Below, piece after piece: positions 34,911 to 43,837 of a DNA stretch of 48,005 bases. Under the pieces are notes generated by a model, which saw nothing but the letters and a program-made list of their open reading frames with translations, searched no databases and was not told where the DNA came from. Within the stretch, counting starts at the first letter, position 1. Each line of letters opens with the position of its first letter. This DNA is from Calditrichales bacterium (GTDB taxonomy: Bacteria; Calditrichota; Calditrichia; Calditrichales; J004). Where the stretch lies: assembly GCA_015493745.1 (NCBI GenBank), contig WGCN01000201.1, positions 1-48,005 of the forward strand, in the 5' to 3' direction. The translations under genes and the position numbers were made by a program.

Positions 34911-34939
34911 AAAAAGCCGCCCATTTGGGCGGCTTTTCT
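34911..34939. terminator. Bidirectional intrinsic terminator between trmH and the TonB-dependent receptor gene
   Basis: AAAGCCGCCC (34913-34922) pairs with GGGCGGCTTT (34927-34936) around a 4-nt loop. A T-run follows on the plus strand and an A-run precedes it, which becomes the T-run for the minus strand. It serves both convergent genes. Confidence 0.88.
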
Positions 34940-34961
34940 GTTTTAAAAGCTAATACACGGC

Positions 34962-37757
34962 TTAAAGCTGGAAGCTTAAACGGCTGAAGAGATAACGGCC
35001 GTTAAAACCGAACTGCTGAGACCTTCTGGAATAGAGGAAACGGCCACCGCTTTGGTTGGCGGGGATGTTCATATCCGGATAGGTGTCGAACAGATTGTTG
35101 GCGCCTACCGTCAGTCTCAGGTTATGGGTCAGGTTATAGCCCACGCTGGCGTCAAAAATCCACTTGGCGCTAAACACCTGGCGGTTGCCGGCATTATTGG
35201 TGGCCTCTTCAACGGAACCGAAATATACACCACGGAACATTACGCTGTAGTCGTTGGTGTTATAGGTTTCGGTGATGTTGATTTTTGTACGCGGAACAGC
35301 GGCTTCCAGATAGATGCGGCTGGTTTCGTCAAAATAGGTATCCAGCTTGTCGGAAAGCAAAGGAGAGGCATGGATATCGCCTACCTGCTCTGTTTGGCTG
35401 AATGTGGCCGCGATATCGGAACGCAGGTGACGGGTATCGGAAAGATTCCAGCGATGGCTCAGAACAACATCCAGACCCTGGGTACGCGTGTCGATGGCAT
35501 TGGCAAAAAAGGCCGCGCCGGTGGCGTTGACACTGGACAGCAGTTGGGCCAGCTCGGCATCCTTGGCCGTGGCATAATTGCCATTGGCATCCTTGGCCGG
35601 TTTAAAGGTACCCGTTTTAACCACGCGGTTTTGAATATCGATCTGATAGACGTCCACCGTGGCGGTGAGGTCATATTCGGGAATCTTGGCCGTGATACCC
35701 AGGGTAAGGTTCTGGGAATCTTCTTCCTTCAGCTTGGGGATGCCCAAAATCTTGGCCACCCGGCTGTTGTTGGAGAAGGTACCCACTTCGTTGGGAATAC
35801 CATCCACAAACAGCGTGGAAGTGGCATTAAAGTTGATCTGGTGCAATGAAGGTGCGCGGAAGCCGGTGCTGTATGCGCCGCGAACGGCAAAATCATCACC
35901 CAGCTTATAACGGCTGGCTAACTTATAGTTACTGGTAGAGCCAAAGTCGCTGTAGTCTTCAAAACGATAGGCTAATTCAACAAAAAAGTCTTCGGTCATA
36001 TCAAGTTCGATATCGGTGTAAAACGCGACACTGCTACGGTTGGCGCTTACTTCGTTAGCCGGGCGGAAACCGGGGAATACCTGCGCGCCGCCGGGACGTA
36101 CCTTGCCGTTGGGCCCGCGTACCAACAGAGAATCCGGTGTGTTCGGCGTAACGATGTCGCCATTTTTGTCGTATTTGGCATAAGAACCTTCTTCACCGGC
36201 AAAGATTTGGTAGTTCTCATAACGGTACTCACCGCCAAAAGCCACGTTCATACCGCTCATGACGTCATCATAATAATGGCTGGCGTCAAAGTTGGAGGTG
36301 TTTTGCGTAAAGGCAAAACCACCGGAGTTGTAGGAGGTCTTGGTACGGTCTTCCAGGGAAGCGTTCAGGGTATTGGTGATCTGGAACTGGAAGCTGTTGC
36401 TGCCATAAGTATTGCTGAAGTCCACATCCCAGCCGAACAACTCACCGCGGATACCGGTAGCCAAAGACTTGTCGAAAATGTTGGAATTGATTTCCGGCAG
36501 AAAACCGTTGGGATATACGCTGGTTACCGTGCGCTCCTGATAGGGCAGGCGGTAGAAACCGGCGGAATTACCATGACGGTAACCGATGCCGCCAAAGGCA
36601 TATAGTTCGGCGCCACGGGAGATGGGCACGGCCATATTGGCGAAGAACTGACCGGATTTCAGGGCGGCCTGACCGACGCGCATGTTGAAATCGCTGCGGG
36701 TTAAGCCGCGACGGGCCAGTTCGGACTCGGTGATGTCGTCGTTGGGGTCACCGGTATAATTAGGGTTGTTGTATCCCTTGAAAATCGTTCCGCCCCACTC
36801 CTTCATGCGGTTGGTGGGATCGCGGTCTTCATAGGAACCGGTAAAGTTGATATAACCGCCACGGTCGCCAATGGGCAGTCCATAGTTTACGGCCACGTTG
36901 TTGTACAAGCCGTCATAGCTGCCTTCGGAATTTTCGGAAACATAAGCGCCGCTGTTAGCGGTGGCGGTCAGGGCGTTGGTTTGGTTTTTAAGCACGATGT
37001 TGATCACGCCGGCGATAGCATCGGAACCATACTGGGCGGCGGCACCGTCGCGCAATACTTCGATACGGGCGATGGAAGCGGCGGGAATGGCGTTAAGGTC
37101 GGTACCTACATTACCACGACCAAAAGTACCGTTCACGTTCACCAGTGATGTGGTATGGCGGCGCTTGCCGTTGATCAATACCAGCACCTGATCCGGACCG
37201 AGGCCACGCAGGGAGGCCGGGTCGATATGGTCGGTACCGTCGGAGATGGTTTGCGTGTTTGAAGAAAATGAGGGCGCGGCATAGTTCATGATCTGGTTAA
37301 CCGTTACCTGAGGTGACTGGGCTACCAGTTGCTCAATATCCAATACGTCCACGGGAACGGGGGTCTCGGTCTGGGTACGGGCTTTTTTACCGCGGGAACC
37401 CAGGACGACAACCACGTCACCCAATTCCACAATGGCTTCTTCCATGGCAAAATTGACTTCAATGGATTCGCCCGCTTTAACCGTAACCGATTTCTCCATC
37501 GGTGTGTAGCCGGTAAAAGTGGCGCGAAGCGTGTAAGTGCCTTCTTCGATACTAATCAGGTATTCGCCGTCGGCATCGGTGGCGGCACCGGTAAAGTGAT
37601 CCAGTACCTCGACATTGGCGCCGGGCAGGGATTCGCCGGTTCTGGCGTCGGTTACGCTACCGGCTATTTTACCTGTCGCGGCCCAAAGACCGTTAACAAG
37701 CGTGAAAAAAAACAAAGCGGATATAATAAACCGCGATATGGTAGAAACTCTACGCAT
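34962..37757 (-). CDS. TonB-dependent outer-membrane receptor with carboxypeptidase-regulatory-like head
   Basis: 931 residues. The signal peptide spans about 1-27 ('SALFFFTLVNGLWAA'). A CarboxypepD_reg-like beta domain lies at about 30-108 ('GKIAGSVTDARTGESLPGANVEV', 'DGEYLISIEEGTYTLRATFTGY'). A plug domain covers about 130-260 ('VPVDVLDIEQL', 'LRGLGPDQVLVLINGKRRH', 'IARIEVLRDGAAAQYGSDAIAGVINIVLK'), then a long barrel with 'LASRYKLGDDFAVRGAYSTGFRAPSLHQINF' near residue 620-650. Such receptors import large or scarce nutrients powered by TonB. The substrate is not evident. SD AAGGAGG before ATG is strong, fitting high expression. It is divergent from the TetR operon, sharing a 249-bp control region. 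Confidence 0.95.
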   Translation of the reverse strand: MRRVSTISRFIISALFFFTLVNGLWAATGKIAGSVTDARTGESLPGANVEVLDHFTGAATDADGEYLISIEEGTYTLRATFTGYTPMEKSVTVKAGESIEVNFAMEEAIVELGDVVVVLGSRGKKARTQTETPVPVDVLDIEQLVAQSPQVTVNQIMNYAAPSFSSNTQTISDGTDHIDPASLRGLGPDQVLVLINGKRRHTTSLVNVNGTFGRGNVGTDLNAIPAASIARIEVLRDGAAAQYGSDAIAGVINIVLKNQTNALTATANSGAYVSENSEGSYDGLYNNVAVNYGLPIGDRGGYINFTGSYEDRDPTNRMKEWGGTIFKGYNNPNYTGDPNDDITESELARRGLTRSDFNMRVGQAALKSGQFFANMAVPISRGAELYAFGGIGYRHGNSAGFYRLPYQERTVTSVYPNGFLPEINSNIFDKSLATGIRGELFGWDVDFSNTYGSNSFQFQITNTLNASLEDRTKTSYNSGGFAFTQNTSNFDASHYYDDVMSGMNVAFGGEYRYENYQIFAGEEGSYAKYDKNGDIVTPNTPDSLLVRGPNGKVRPGGAQVFPGFRPANEVSANRSSVAFYTDIELDMTEDFFVELAYRFEDYSDFGSTSNYKLASRYKLGDDFAVRGAYSTGFRAPSLHQINFNATSTLFVDGIPNEVGTFSNNSRVAKILGIPKLKEEDSQNLTLGITAKIPEYDLTATVDVYQIDIQNRVVKTGTFKPAKDANGNYATAKDAELAQLLSSVNATGAAFFANAIDTRTQGLDVVLSHRWNLSDTRHLRSDIAATFSQTEQVGDIHASPLLSDKLDTYFDETSRIYLEAAVPRTKINITETYNTNDYSVMFRGVYFGSVEEATNNAGNRQVFSAKWIFDASVGYNLTHNLRLTVGANNLFDTYPDMNIPANQSGGRFLYSRRSQQFGFNGRYLFSRLSFQL

Positions 37758-37921
37758 ACAAGCCTCCTTAAGGATTAATGAAACAATGAAAAATACTTTA
37801 ATTATGCAGGTGTTTTGTCCCCGGATGTTAGATCATTGCAGGAAAAACCATACAAGATTTTACAAACATAAGGATTTGATATTAAAAATCAAGACCATTT
37901 TCTTGATAAAAAATATTTCTG

Positions 37922-37950
37922 TTGAAATGCGAAAATCCATGAAGTATATT
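37922..37950 (+). promoter_or_regulatory. Sigma-70 type promoter of the TetR-led operon
   Basis: TTGAAA (37922-37927) and TATATT (37945-37950) are exactly 17 bp apart. The TetR-type palindrome begins 4 bp after the -10 box and so covers the expected start site. The first ATG is 56 bp downstream of the -10 box. Confidence 0.6.
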
Positions 37951-37953
37951 AAT

Positions 37954-37967
37954 ACCGACCAGTCGGT
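37954..37967. promoter_or_regulatory. TetR-type operator palindrome
   Basis: ACCGAC-CA-GTCGGT forms a 6-bp inverted repeat with a 2-bp centre, the layout and sequence style of many TetR/AcrR operators. It sits between the -10 box and the TetR gene start (38007), implying autorepression. No second exact copy was seen in the gap, so control of the divergent receptor gene would rest on this one site. Confidence 0.65.
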
Positions 37968-38006
37968 CAAAATAAAATTCGATTCAACACCACGAAAGAA
38001 AGTTCT

Positions 38007-38654
38007 ATGGCACCGAAAATTGTTGACAGAGAAGCTAAAAAGGAACAGATCGTTCATGCGGCGATAGGTGTGTTTGCCGAAAAAGGGGTGGCCAACACCA
38101 AAATGATTGATATTGCCCGGGCCGCGGCCATAGGCAAAGGCACCATTTATGAATACTTTCGCAGCAAGGAGGACATCTTTGCCGCCGCTTATAATCGCAT
38201 GAACCGGGAGATGGAGATGAAAATCGGCCAAATCCTGTCCGGGAGCGAACATCCGGCGGTGCAGTTACAGATGATTTTCGACTTGTCCCTCGATTATTTC
38301 GGTCATGATGCCGTGGAGTTTTCCGCGGTAATGATGGATTTCTGGGCGGAAGGTATCCGCCGGAAAAGTCCGGAAATGATGGGGGTGATCAATCTGAAGG
38401 AGATTTATGACCAATACCGGGAGATCATTGCCGGTATTGTGCGCAACGGACAACGGCAGGGCCTGTTTATCGATGTGGATCCCGTGTCCTATGCCTCCCT
38501 GGCCATCGGCGCGCTGGACGGTATGTTGTTGCAAATGGTCATGAGCGCCGAGATTATTGATATTGCACGGGTCAAGGAAACCTTTAAGCGTACCATGATA
38601 CAATGTCTGCAAAAAGAGAAGCCCAACACGATTAATCCGGAGAAAAAAAAATGA
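38007..38654 (+). CDS. TetR/AcrR family transcriptional repressor
   Basis: 215 residues. The N-terminal TetR helix-turn-helix covers about 12-58: 'KEQIVHAAIGVFAEKGVANTKMIDIARAAAIGKGTIYEYFRSKEDIFAAAY', with the typical 'GTIYEYF' recognition helix. The C-terminal part is all-helical and would hold the ligand pocket ('SLAIGALDGMLLQMVMS'). It probably senses a small hydrophobic molecule and represses its own operon through the palindrome at 37954. It overlaps the LolA-like gene by 4 bp (ATGA), so regulator and transport genes form one transcript. Confidence 0.95.
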   Translation: MAPKIVDREAKKEQIVHAAIGVFAEKGVANTKMIDIARAAAIGKGTIYEYFRSKEDIFAAAYNRMNREMEMKIGQILSGSEHPAVQLQMIFDLSLDYFGHDAVEFSAVMMDFWAEGIRRKSPEMMGVINLKEIYDQYREIIAGIVRNGQRQGLFIDVDPVSYASLAIGALDGMLLQMVMSAEIIDIARVKETFKRTMIQCLQKEKPNTINPEKKK

Positions 38655-39400
38655 AACCCATAAAAGTCGCTTTTTTATTGCTGCTAGGCTGTGTCACCGC
38701 CGGACTGGCTCAAAACGCCACGGAAATCATCCGCAAGTCCGATGAGCTTATGCGCGCCAATAGCAGCATCTCCGAACTGAGTATGAAAATCATCAAACCG
38801 GAATGGACCCGGGAGATGCGCATGAAGGTTTGGGCCTTGGAACCGGACTTTACGCTGGTTCTGATAACCGCGCCGGCCCGGGACAAGGGCACCGTGACGC
38901 TTAAACGCAAACAGGAGGTCTGGAATTACCTGCCTTCGGTACGGCGCACCATTAAAATCCCCCCCTCCATGATGCTGCAGGGCTGGATGGGCTCCGATTT
39001 TACCAATGATGATCTGGTACGCCAGTCGTCCATCGTGGTGGACTATGAGCACAAACTGGCCGGCATGGAAAAGCTGGACGGCTACGATTGTTACAAAATA
39101 GAGATGATTCCCAAACCCGAGGCGGGCGTGGTATGGGGCAAGGTCCTTATCTGGATCACCCGGAAGGGGTTTATGCAACTTAAGGCCGAGTATTATGACG
39201 AGGATGCGGTGCTGGTGAAAACCATGCGCGGCAGCGATATCCGTAAGCTGGGCGGCCGTACCTTCCCCACCCGTTGGGCCATGATCCCCAACGATAAGCC
39301 GGGACAAAGAACCGTTCTGATCTATCATGACATCCGGTTTAATCCCAAAATAAAAAGCAGCTTCTTTTCCCTGCAGAATATGAAACGGTTGCGGCCCTAG
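38651..39400 (+). CDS. Outer-membrane lipoprotein-sorting / LolA-like periplasmic protein
   Basis: 249 residues with a signal peptide (about 1-20, 'GLAQ'). The family (COG2834-like, distinct from classic LolA) is shown by 'ATEIIRKSDELMRANSSISELSMKI', 'WNYLPSVRRTIKIPPSMMLQGWMGSDFTNDDLV', and 'WITRKGFMQLKAEYYDEDAVLVKTM'. LolA-fold proteins carry lipids or lipoproteins across the periplasm in a hydrophobic half-barrel. The same subfamily is often encoded with RND/MMPL exporters; here its partners are FtsX-type permeases and an ATPase. The specific cargo is unknown. Translationally coupled to the TetR gene. Confidence 0.85.
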   Translation: MKPIKVAFLLLLGCVTAGLAQNATEIIRKSDELMRANSSISELSMKIIKPEWTREMRMKVWALEPDFTLVLITAPARDKGTVTLKRKQEVWNYLPSVRRTIKIPPSMMLQGWMGSDFTNDDLVRQSSIVVDYEHKLAGMEKLDGYDCYKIEMIPKPEAGVVWGKVLIWITRKGFMQLKAEYYDEDAVLVKTMRGSDIRKLGGRTFPTRWAMIPNDKPGQRTVLIYHDIRFNPKIKSSFFSLQNMKRLRP

Positions 39401-39442
39401 TACCGCGGTTTGTTTGACACAATATTATAATGAGGGCAGACC

Positions 39443-40657
39443 ATGTTAGTAAAACTCGCCTGGAAAAATGTGTGGCGCAATAAAAAGCGCACCCTGATTG
39501 TAGCCGCCTCGGTTATGTTTGCCGTGGTGCTGTCCATTTTGATGCGTTCGGCCCAGTTGGGTTCCTATGCCTATATGATAGATTCGGCCACCCATCTGCA
39601 AACGGGGTATCTGCAGGTACAGCACAGGGATTACCGCGAAAACCGTTCTCTGGAAAAAAGCTATGTTCCGCCGGTGGGCCTGAAAGATACCCTGACGCAA
39701 ATGACCGGCGTGAGCGCCGTGGCTCCCCGCCTTGAAACCTTTGCCCTTGTATCCCATGATTCCGTAACCCGCGCCGTGGGCATTCAGGGGATTGACCCGG
39801 CCGCGGAAGACGCCATGACCCGCCTATCCAAATGGCTGGTCAAAGGAAGTTTTCTTGAAAAAGGAGACAGTTCCCTGATCATGGGCGCCGGCCTGGCCAA
39901 AAAACTGAATGTTACCGTGGGCGACTCCGTGGTGTTGTACGGCATGGGGTATCACGGGCAAACGGCCGCGGCCATACTCAATGTCCGCGGTTTGCTGGAA
40001 CTGCCCCTGCCGCAGTTAAACAACAGTGCCGTTCTGATGAGCCTTTCCCGCGTACAATATATTTACATGGCCCCCGGGCGGGTAACGGCCCTGGTGATGA
40101 TGTTGGATCATCCGGATGAAATGGCGCGCATCAAAACGGAACTTGCCCGCCATGTGCCGGCGCCGCTGACGGTGATCGACTGGCAGGAGATGATGCCGGA
40201 ACTGAAACAGTATATCCAGATCGACAATGCCAGCGGCCTGATCATGCTGGCCATACTCTACATGGTTATCGCTTTTGGGGTGTTTGGCACGGTGATGATG
40301 ATGACCGCCGAACGGGAACGGGAGTTTGGCATTCTGAACGCCCTGGGGATGAAGAAAACCCGGCTGATGGCTGTTTCCGCCGTGGAAAGTGTTATGGTCA
40401 GCTTTATCGGCGCCCTGGCCGGATTGGCCCTGGGCATTCCCCTGGCGCGCTATTATGTGGAACATCCCATCCGGCTAAGCGGTGATTTGGCCGCGGCGTA
40501 TGAGACCCTCGGCATCGAGCCGGTGATGTCTTTCTCGGCCCGGCCCGATATGTTCGGCGCCCAGGCCCTGGTGGTTTTTGTTATAGCAGTTTTTTGCGCT
40601 CTTTATCCCCTGTTTTTTATCCGGCGGATGCGGGCCTCCACGGCCATTCGCCATTAA
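39443..40657 (+). CDS. FtsX/LolC-type ABC transporter permease (first)
   Basis: 404 residues. The layout is the MacB/LolC type: one N-terminal membrane helix ('TLIVAASVMFAVVLSILM'), a large periplasmic domain (about 45-270), and three C-terminal helices ('LIMLAILYMVIAFGVFGTVMMM', 'VMVSFIGALAGLALGIPLA', 'ALVVFVIAVFCALYPLFFI'). The cytoplasmic 'EREREFGILNALGMKKTRLM' segment is the coupling helix that meets the ATPase. Such permeases do not pump through a channel but drive mechanical extraction of lipids, lipoproteins or toxins from the membrane. It ends 14 bp before the second permease gene. Confidence 0.93.
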   Translation: MLVKLAWKNVWRNKKRTLIVAASVMFAVVLSILMRSAQLGSYAYMIDSATHLQTGYLQVQHRDYRENRSLEKSYVPPVGLKDTLTQMTGVSAVAPRLETFALVSHDSVTRAVGIQGIDPAAEDAMTRLSKWLVKGSFLEKGDSSLIMGAGLAKKLNVTVGDSVVLYGMGYHGQTAAAILNVRGLLELPLPQLNNSAVLMSLSRVQYIYMAPGRVTALVMMLDHPDEMARIKTELARHVPAPLTVIDWQEMMPELKQYIQIDNASGLIMLAILYMVIAFGVFGTVMMMTAEREREFGILNALGMKKTRLMAVSAVESVMVSFIGALAGLALGIPLARYYVEHPIRLSGDLAAAYETLGIEPVMSFSARPDMFGAQALVVFVIAVFCALYPLFFIRRMRASTAIRH

Positions 40658-40671
40658 TCCGGAGAATAAAT

Positions 40672-41889
40672 ATGTTGTTTCTGTTAGCCTGGCGTAATGT
40701 TTGGCGCAATGTAAAGCGCAGTACCATTATCATCGTCAGTATTGCCCTGGGGCTGGCCGGCGGATTGTTTGCCGGGGCGGTGATGATGGGTATGGGGGAA
40801 TCGATGATCAACTCGGCCATCGACCGCAATCTGGGGCACCTGCAAATTCACAGCCCCGCCTATCGCCGTGACGCGCTTGTGAGCAACTATATCCGTTCGC
40901 CGCAAAAGGTTCTGTCGCTGCTGGATACCCTGGGCAGCGTAAAGGCCTATTCCGCCCGCACGCTGCTGGAGGGCATGGCTTCCTCGGCCAATTCCTCCTA
41001 CGGGGTGACGATAACCGGCGTTGACCCGGAGCGGGAAAGGGAGACGACCGCTCTGGTCTCCATGCTGGTGGCCGGTAACTTTTTGGCGGATAAGTACCGC
41101 ACCCAGGCGGTTATCGGGAAAAAACTGGCTGAACGGCTGGGGTTGAAACTTAAGTCTAAAATCATATTGACCTTTCAGGACCGTTCCGGCGAGATTGTCT
41201 ACATGGCCGCGCGCATCGTGGGCTTGTTTAAAACGGAATCCACCGCTTTTGACGAAATGACCGTTTTTGTGCGGCAAAAGGATGTGACCCGCTTACTGGG
41301 GGCGCGGAAACCGCTGATCCATGAAATAGCGATTCGCCTGAAAAACAGTTCCACGCTGCCCGCAACAAAGGCCCGGCTGGCAAGCGGCTTCAGCGACCTG
41401 AAGGTGGAGGAGTGGCGGGAGATCGCTCCGGAACTGGCTTTTATGTCCACCTCGGTGGAATCCTTCACCTATCTGTTTGTGGCCATCATCATCTTTGCCC
41501 TGATCTTCGGCATCACCAACACCATGCTGATGGCGGTGATGGAACGTATTCATGAACTGGGCATCCTGATGGCCGTGGGTATGAAACGGGGAAGGGTCTT
41601 CATCATGATCCTTATGGAAACCCTGCTGCTTTCCTTTGTCGGCGGTATGCTGGGCATGCTGATCGGCGGGGCGGCCATAGCCTGGTTTAACCATTTTGGT
41701 ATTGACCTCAGCGCTTTCGCCCAGGGGCTGGAAGGTTTCGGTTCGGGCACAATCCTTTATCCCTATTTGCCGGGCGTGATGTATGCGGCGCTGACGGTGA
41801 TGATCGTTGTGGCCGCCAATATCTCCGCCCTGATGCCGGCCTGGAAAGCTGTCCGTTTAAAACCGGCGCAGGCGGTGCGGGTCTATTAA
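40672..41889 (+). CDS. FtsX/LolE-type ABC transporter permease (second)
   Basis: 405 residues from ATG 40672, supported by GGAG 8 nt upstream and by the 'LLAWRNVWRN' start shared with the first permease; a longer frame from 40594 would overlap it. It has the same four-helix layout: N-terminal helix ('STIIIVSIALGLAGGLFAGAV'), periplasmic domain, then 'YLFVAIIIFALIFGITNTMLM', 'LLLSFVGGMLGMLIGGAAIAW' and a last helix. The coupling helix is 'MERIHELGILMAVGMKRGRVF'. The two permeases differ throughout, so they should form a heterodimer as in LolCDE. Confidence 0.93.
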   Translation: MLFLLAWRNVWRNVKRSTIIIVSIALGLAGGLFAGAVMMGMGESMINSAIDRNLGHLQIHSPAYRRDALVSNYIRSPQKVLSLLDTLGSVKAYSARTLLEGMASSANSSYGVTITGVDPERERETTALVSMLVAGNFLADKYRTQAVIGKKLAERLGLKLKSKIILTFQDRSGEIVYMAARIVGLFKTESTAFDEMTVFVRQKDVTRLLGARKPLIHEIAIRLKNSSTLPATKARLASGFSDLKVEEWREIAPELAFMSTSVESFTYLFVAIIIFALIFGITNTMLMAVMERIHELGILMAVGMKRGRVFIMILMETLLLSFVGGMLGMLIGGAAIAWFNHFGIDLSAFAQGLEGFGSGTILYPYLPGVMYAALTVMIVVAANISALMPAWKAVRLKPAQAVRVY

Positions 41890-41925
41890 TCTTAAAAAAC
41901 AACAAACCCGGAACAGGAGAACAAC

Positions 41926-42606
41926 ATGGCTTTAATCGATGTTCGCCATATTACCAAAACCTACAACAGCACGGCCGTGCCCGTGCATGCCCTGCGCGAT
42001 GTGAATGTGCACTTCGAAAAAAAGGAGTTTACGGCCATTGTAGGACCGTCGGGATCGGGGAAAACAACGCTGCTTAACATTTTGGGCGGACTGGATGCCC
42101 CCACCTCGGGCGAGGTGTTAATTGGCGGTCAAAATATTACCGGCATGAAGGAGAGCGCCCTGGTGGAGTTTCGTCTGCGTCATATCGGTTTCGTCTTTCA
42201 GGCGTACAATCTGATACCGGTGCTGACGGCCATTGAAAATGTGGAGTTTATCATGCTGTTGCAGGGGGTAGGTAAAAAGGAACGTCATGAGCGTGCCCGC
42301 GCCCTGCTGGCCGATGTCGGTCTGGCCGACCGGCTGGACAGCCGGCCTTCGCAACTTTCCGGCGGGCAGCAGCAACGGGTGGCCGTGGCCCGGGCGCTGG
42401 CTTCCCGGCCCCGCTTTGTTCTGGCCGATGAACCGACGGCCAATCTGGACTCGGAATCCACCACCTCCTTATTGGATATGATGGAAGAGATGAACGCCAA
42501 ATATGAAATGACCTTTATATTCTCCACCCATGACGCCCGCGTAATAGAACGGGCGCACCGGGTAATCACCCTGGAAGACGGTCGTTTTCAGGAGGACAAA
42601 CAGTAA
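41926..42606 (+). CDS. ABC transporter ATP-binding protein, LolD/MacB type
   Basis: 226 residues, the normal length. Walker A is 'VGPSGSGKTTL', the Q-loop region is 'RLRHIGFVFQAYNLIPVLTAIENV', the signature is 'LSGGQQQRVAVARAL', Walker B is 'FVLADEPTANLDS', and the H-loop is 'FIFSTHD'. It powers the two FtsX-type permeases encoded just upstream. A good SD (CAGGAGAAC) is present. It ends 1 bp before the next gene's ATG, so the barrel protein gene is part of the operon. Confidence 0.96.
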   Translation: MALIDVRHITKTYNSTAVPVHALRDVNVHFEKKEFTAIVGPSGSGKTTLLNILGGLDAPTSGEVLIGGQNITGMKESALVEFRLRHIGFVFQAYNLIPVLTAIENVEFIMLLQGVGKKERHERARALLADVGLADRLDSRPSQLSGGQQQRVAVARALASRPRFVLADEPTANLDSESTTSLLDMMEEMNAKYEMTFIFSTHDARVIERAHRVITLEDGRFQEDKQ

Positions 42607-42607
42607 C

Positions 42608-43789
42608 ATGCCGCGTTGCGTAATCCTGTTGATTCTGCTTTTCCTCTGGGTCCCGCTAAAGGCTCAGGATTGGGATATCTGGGGATACGGAAAATATCTG
42701 GGCTCCCGTATCACCGGGTATCTTCCGCAAGAGGACGCCCTGGTTGATCATCAACTCCATCTGCGTCTGAACAGCCGCTGGTATCTTTCCCCGCGCGGCA
42801 CCCTGGCCATGGAGTGGCGCCTGCGCGCGTTTTACGGCGACCTGCCCGGTAAGCTGCCCGGATTTAAAAGCTATGTGGTGAGCAGCTATCCCCTGACGGA
42901 TATGGCCTGGACCCTGGCTGATGAGGGAAGCCTTTTCGCCTATGCCCAGATGGATCGTTTTTTTTGGGATTACGCGGCCGATGACTGGCAGGTAACCATT
43001 GGCCGCCAGCGGGTGGCCTGGGGAACCACCCTGGTATGGAATGTCAGCGACTTATACAATCCGCAATCCATTCTGGATTTTGATTATGAAGAGCGTCCCG
43101 GTAGCGATGTACTCCGCTTTCAATATTTTACCGGTCCCGCCTCGCGCTGGGAAGTGGTGATGCAGCCCGCCGGAAAAAAACGGCAACGCAGCCTGTCCCT
43201 GATGGGCGCCTTTAACCGCTGGAACTATGATTTTTACCTTATCATGGCCTGGCAAAGGGAAAAGCCGGTGCTTGCCGGAGCCTTTAGCGGCGATATTGCC
43301 GGCGCCGGTTTCCGCGGGGAATTCAAGGCCAGCGGCCACCCGCGGCCCGTGGATCTGGAAGAGACCTATCTGCCCGGTTTTGTCAACCTTTCCGATGGCC
43401 GTGGGGCCGATGTGCAGATGACGCTTTCCCTGGACTATACCTTTGCCAATTCCCTGTATCTGCATGGGGAAATTCTGTATAACAGCATCGGCGTAAGAGA
43501 GAACACGGCCCTGCTTGCCTTTCAGGCCCAAAAGGCCGGCCTGCTCTCGGCGGCCCGCTACTCCCTGTTTGCGGAAACAGCCTACCAATGGCACCCGCTG
43601 GTGCGTCTGGATCTGTTCACGCTTTTCAATCCCGACGACCGTTCCTATATCCTGGCGCCTTCCGTCAGTTGGTCGGCCGCCACCAACCTGGATGTTTACC
43701 TTATCGGCCTGCTGGGGCAGGGTAACCGCCTGAGTGAGTTTGGGGCCATGGGCCGCGCCTCCTACCTGCGCTTGAAATATTCCTTTTAA
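42608..43789 (+). CDS. Outer-membrane beta-barrel protein of the LolA-like/ABC operon
   Basis: 393 residues with a signal peptide (about 1-20, 'WVPLKAQD'). The mature chain alternates polar and aromatic/hydrophobic residues as in porin strands ('HQLHLRLNSRWYLSPRGTLAMEWRLRAFY', 'GRQRVAWGTTLVWNVSDLYNPQS', 'LSLDYTFANSLYLHGEILYN') and ends with a terminal Phe ('LRLKYSF'). 'IGRQRVAWGTTLVWNVSDLYNP' resembles a motif of the DUF1302/alginate-export-like barrels that accompany LolA-like proteins elsewhere; this is an inference. Position directly after the ATPase suggests it completes a trans-envelope path. Confidence 0.75.
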   Translation: MPRCVILLILLFLWVPLKAQDWDIWGYGKYLGSRITGYLPQEDALVDHQLHLRLNSRWYLSPRGTLAMEWRLRAFYGDLPGKLPGFKSYVVSSYPLTDMAWTLADEGSLFAYAQMDRFFWDYAADDWQVTIGRQRVAWGTTLVWNVSDLYNPQSILDFDYEERPGSDVLRFQYFTGPASRWEVVMQPAGKKRQRSLSLMGAFNRWNYDFYLIMAWQREKPVLAGAFSGDIAGAGFRGEFKASGHPRPVDLEETYLPGFVNLSDGRGADVQMTLSLDYTFANSLYLHGEILYNSIGVRENTALLAFQAQKAGLLSAARYSLFAETAYQWHPLVRLDLFTLFNPDDRSYILAPSVSWSAATNLDVYLIGLLGQGNRLSEFGAMGRASYLRLKYSF

Positions 43790-43837
43790 CAGGGCAGAAT
43801 CCTTTGTTTCGTTATTTTAAAAATATTAAAATGGCCC

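Noticed and set aside
39414..39431. TTGACA and TATAAT before the first permease gene
   Set aside because: Only 6 bp separate them, far from the 16-18 bp needed; the gene is within an operon anyway.
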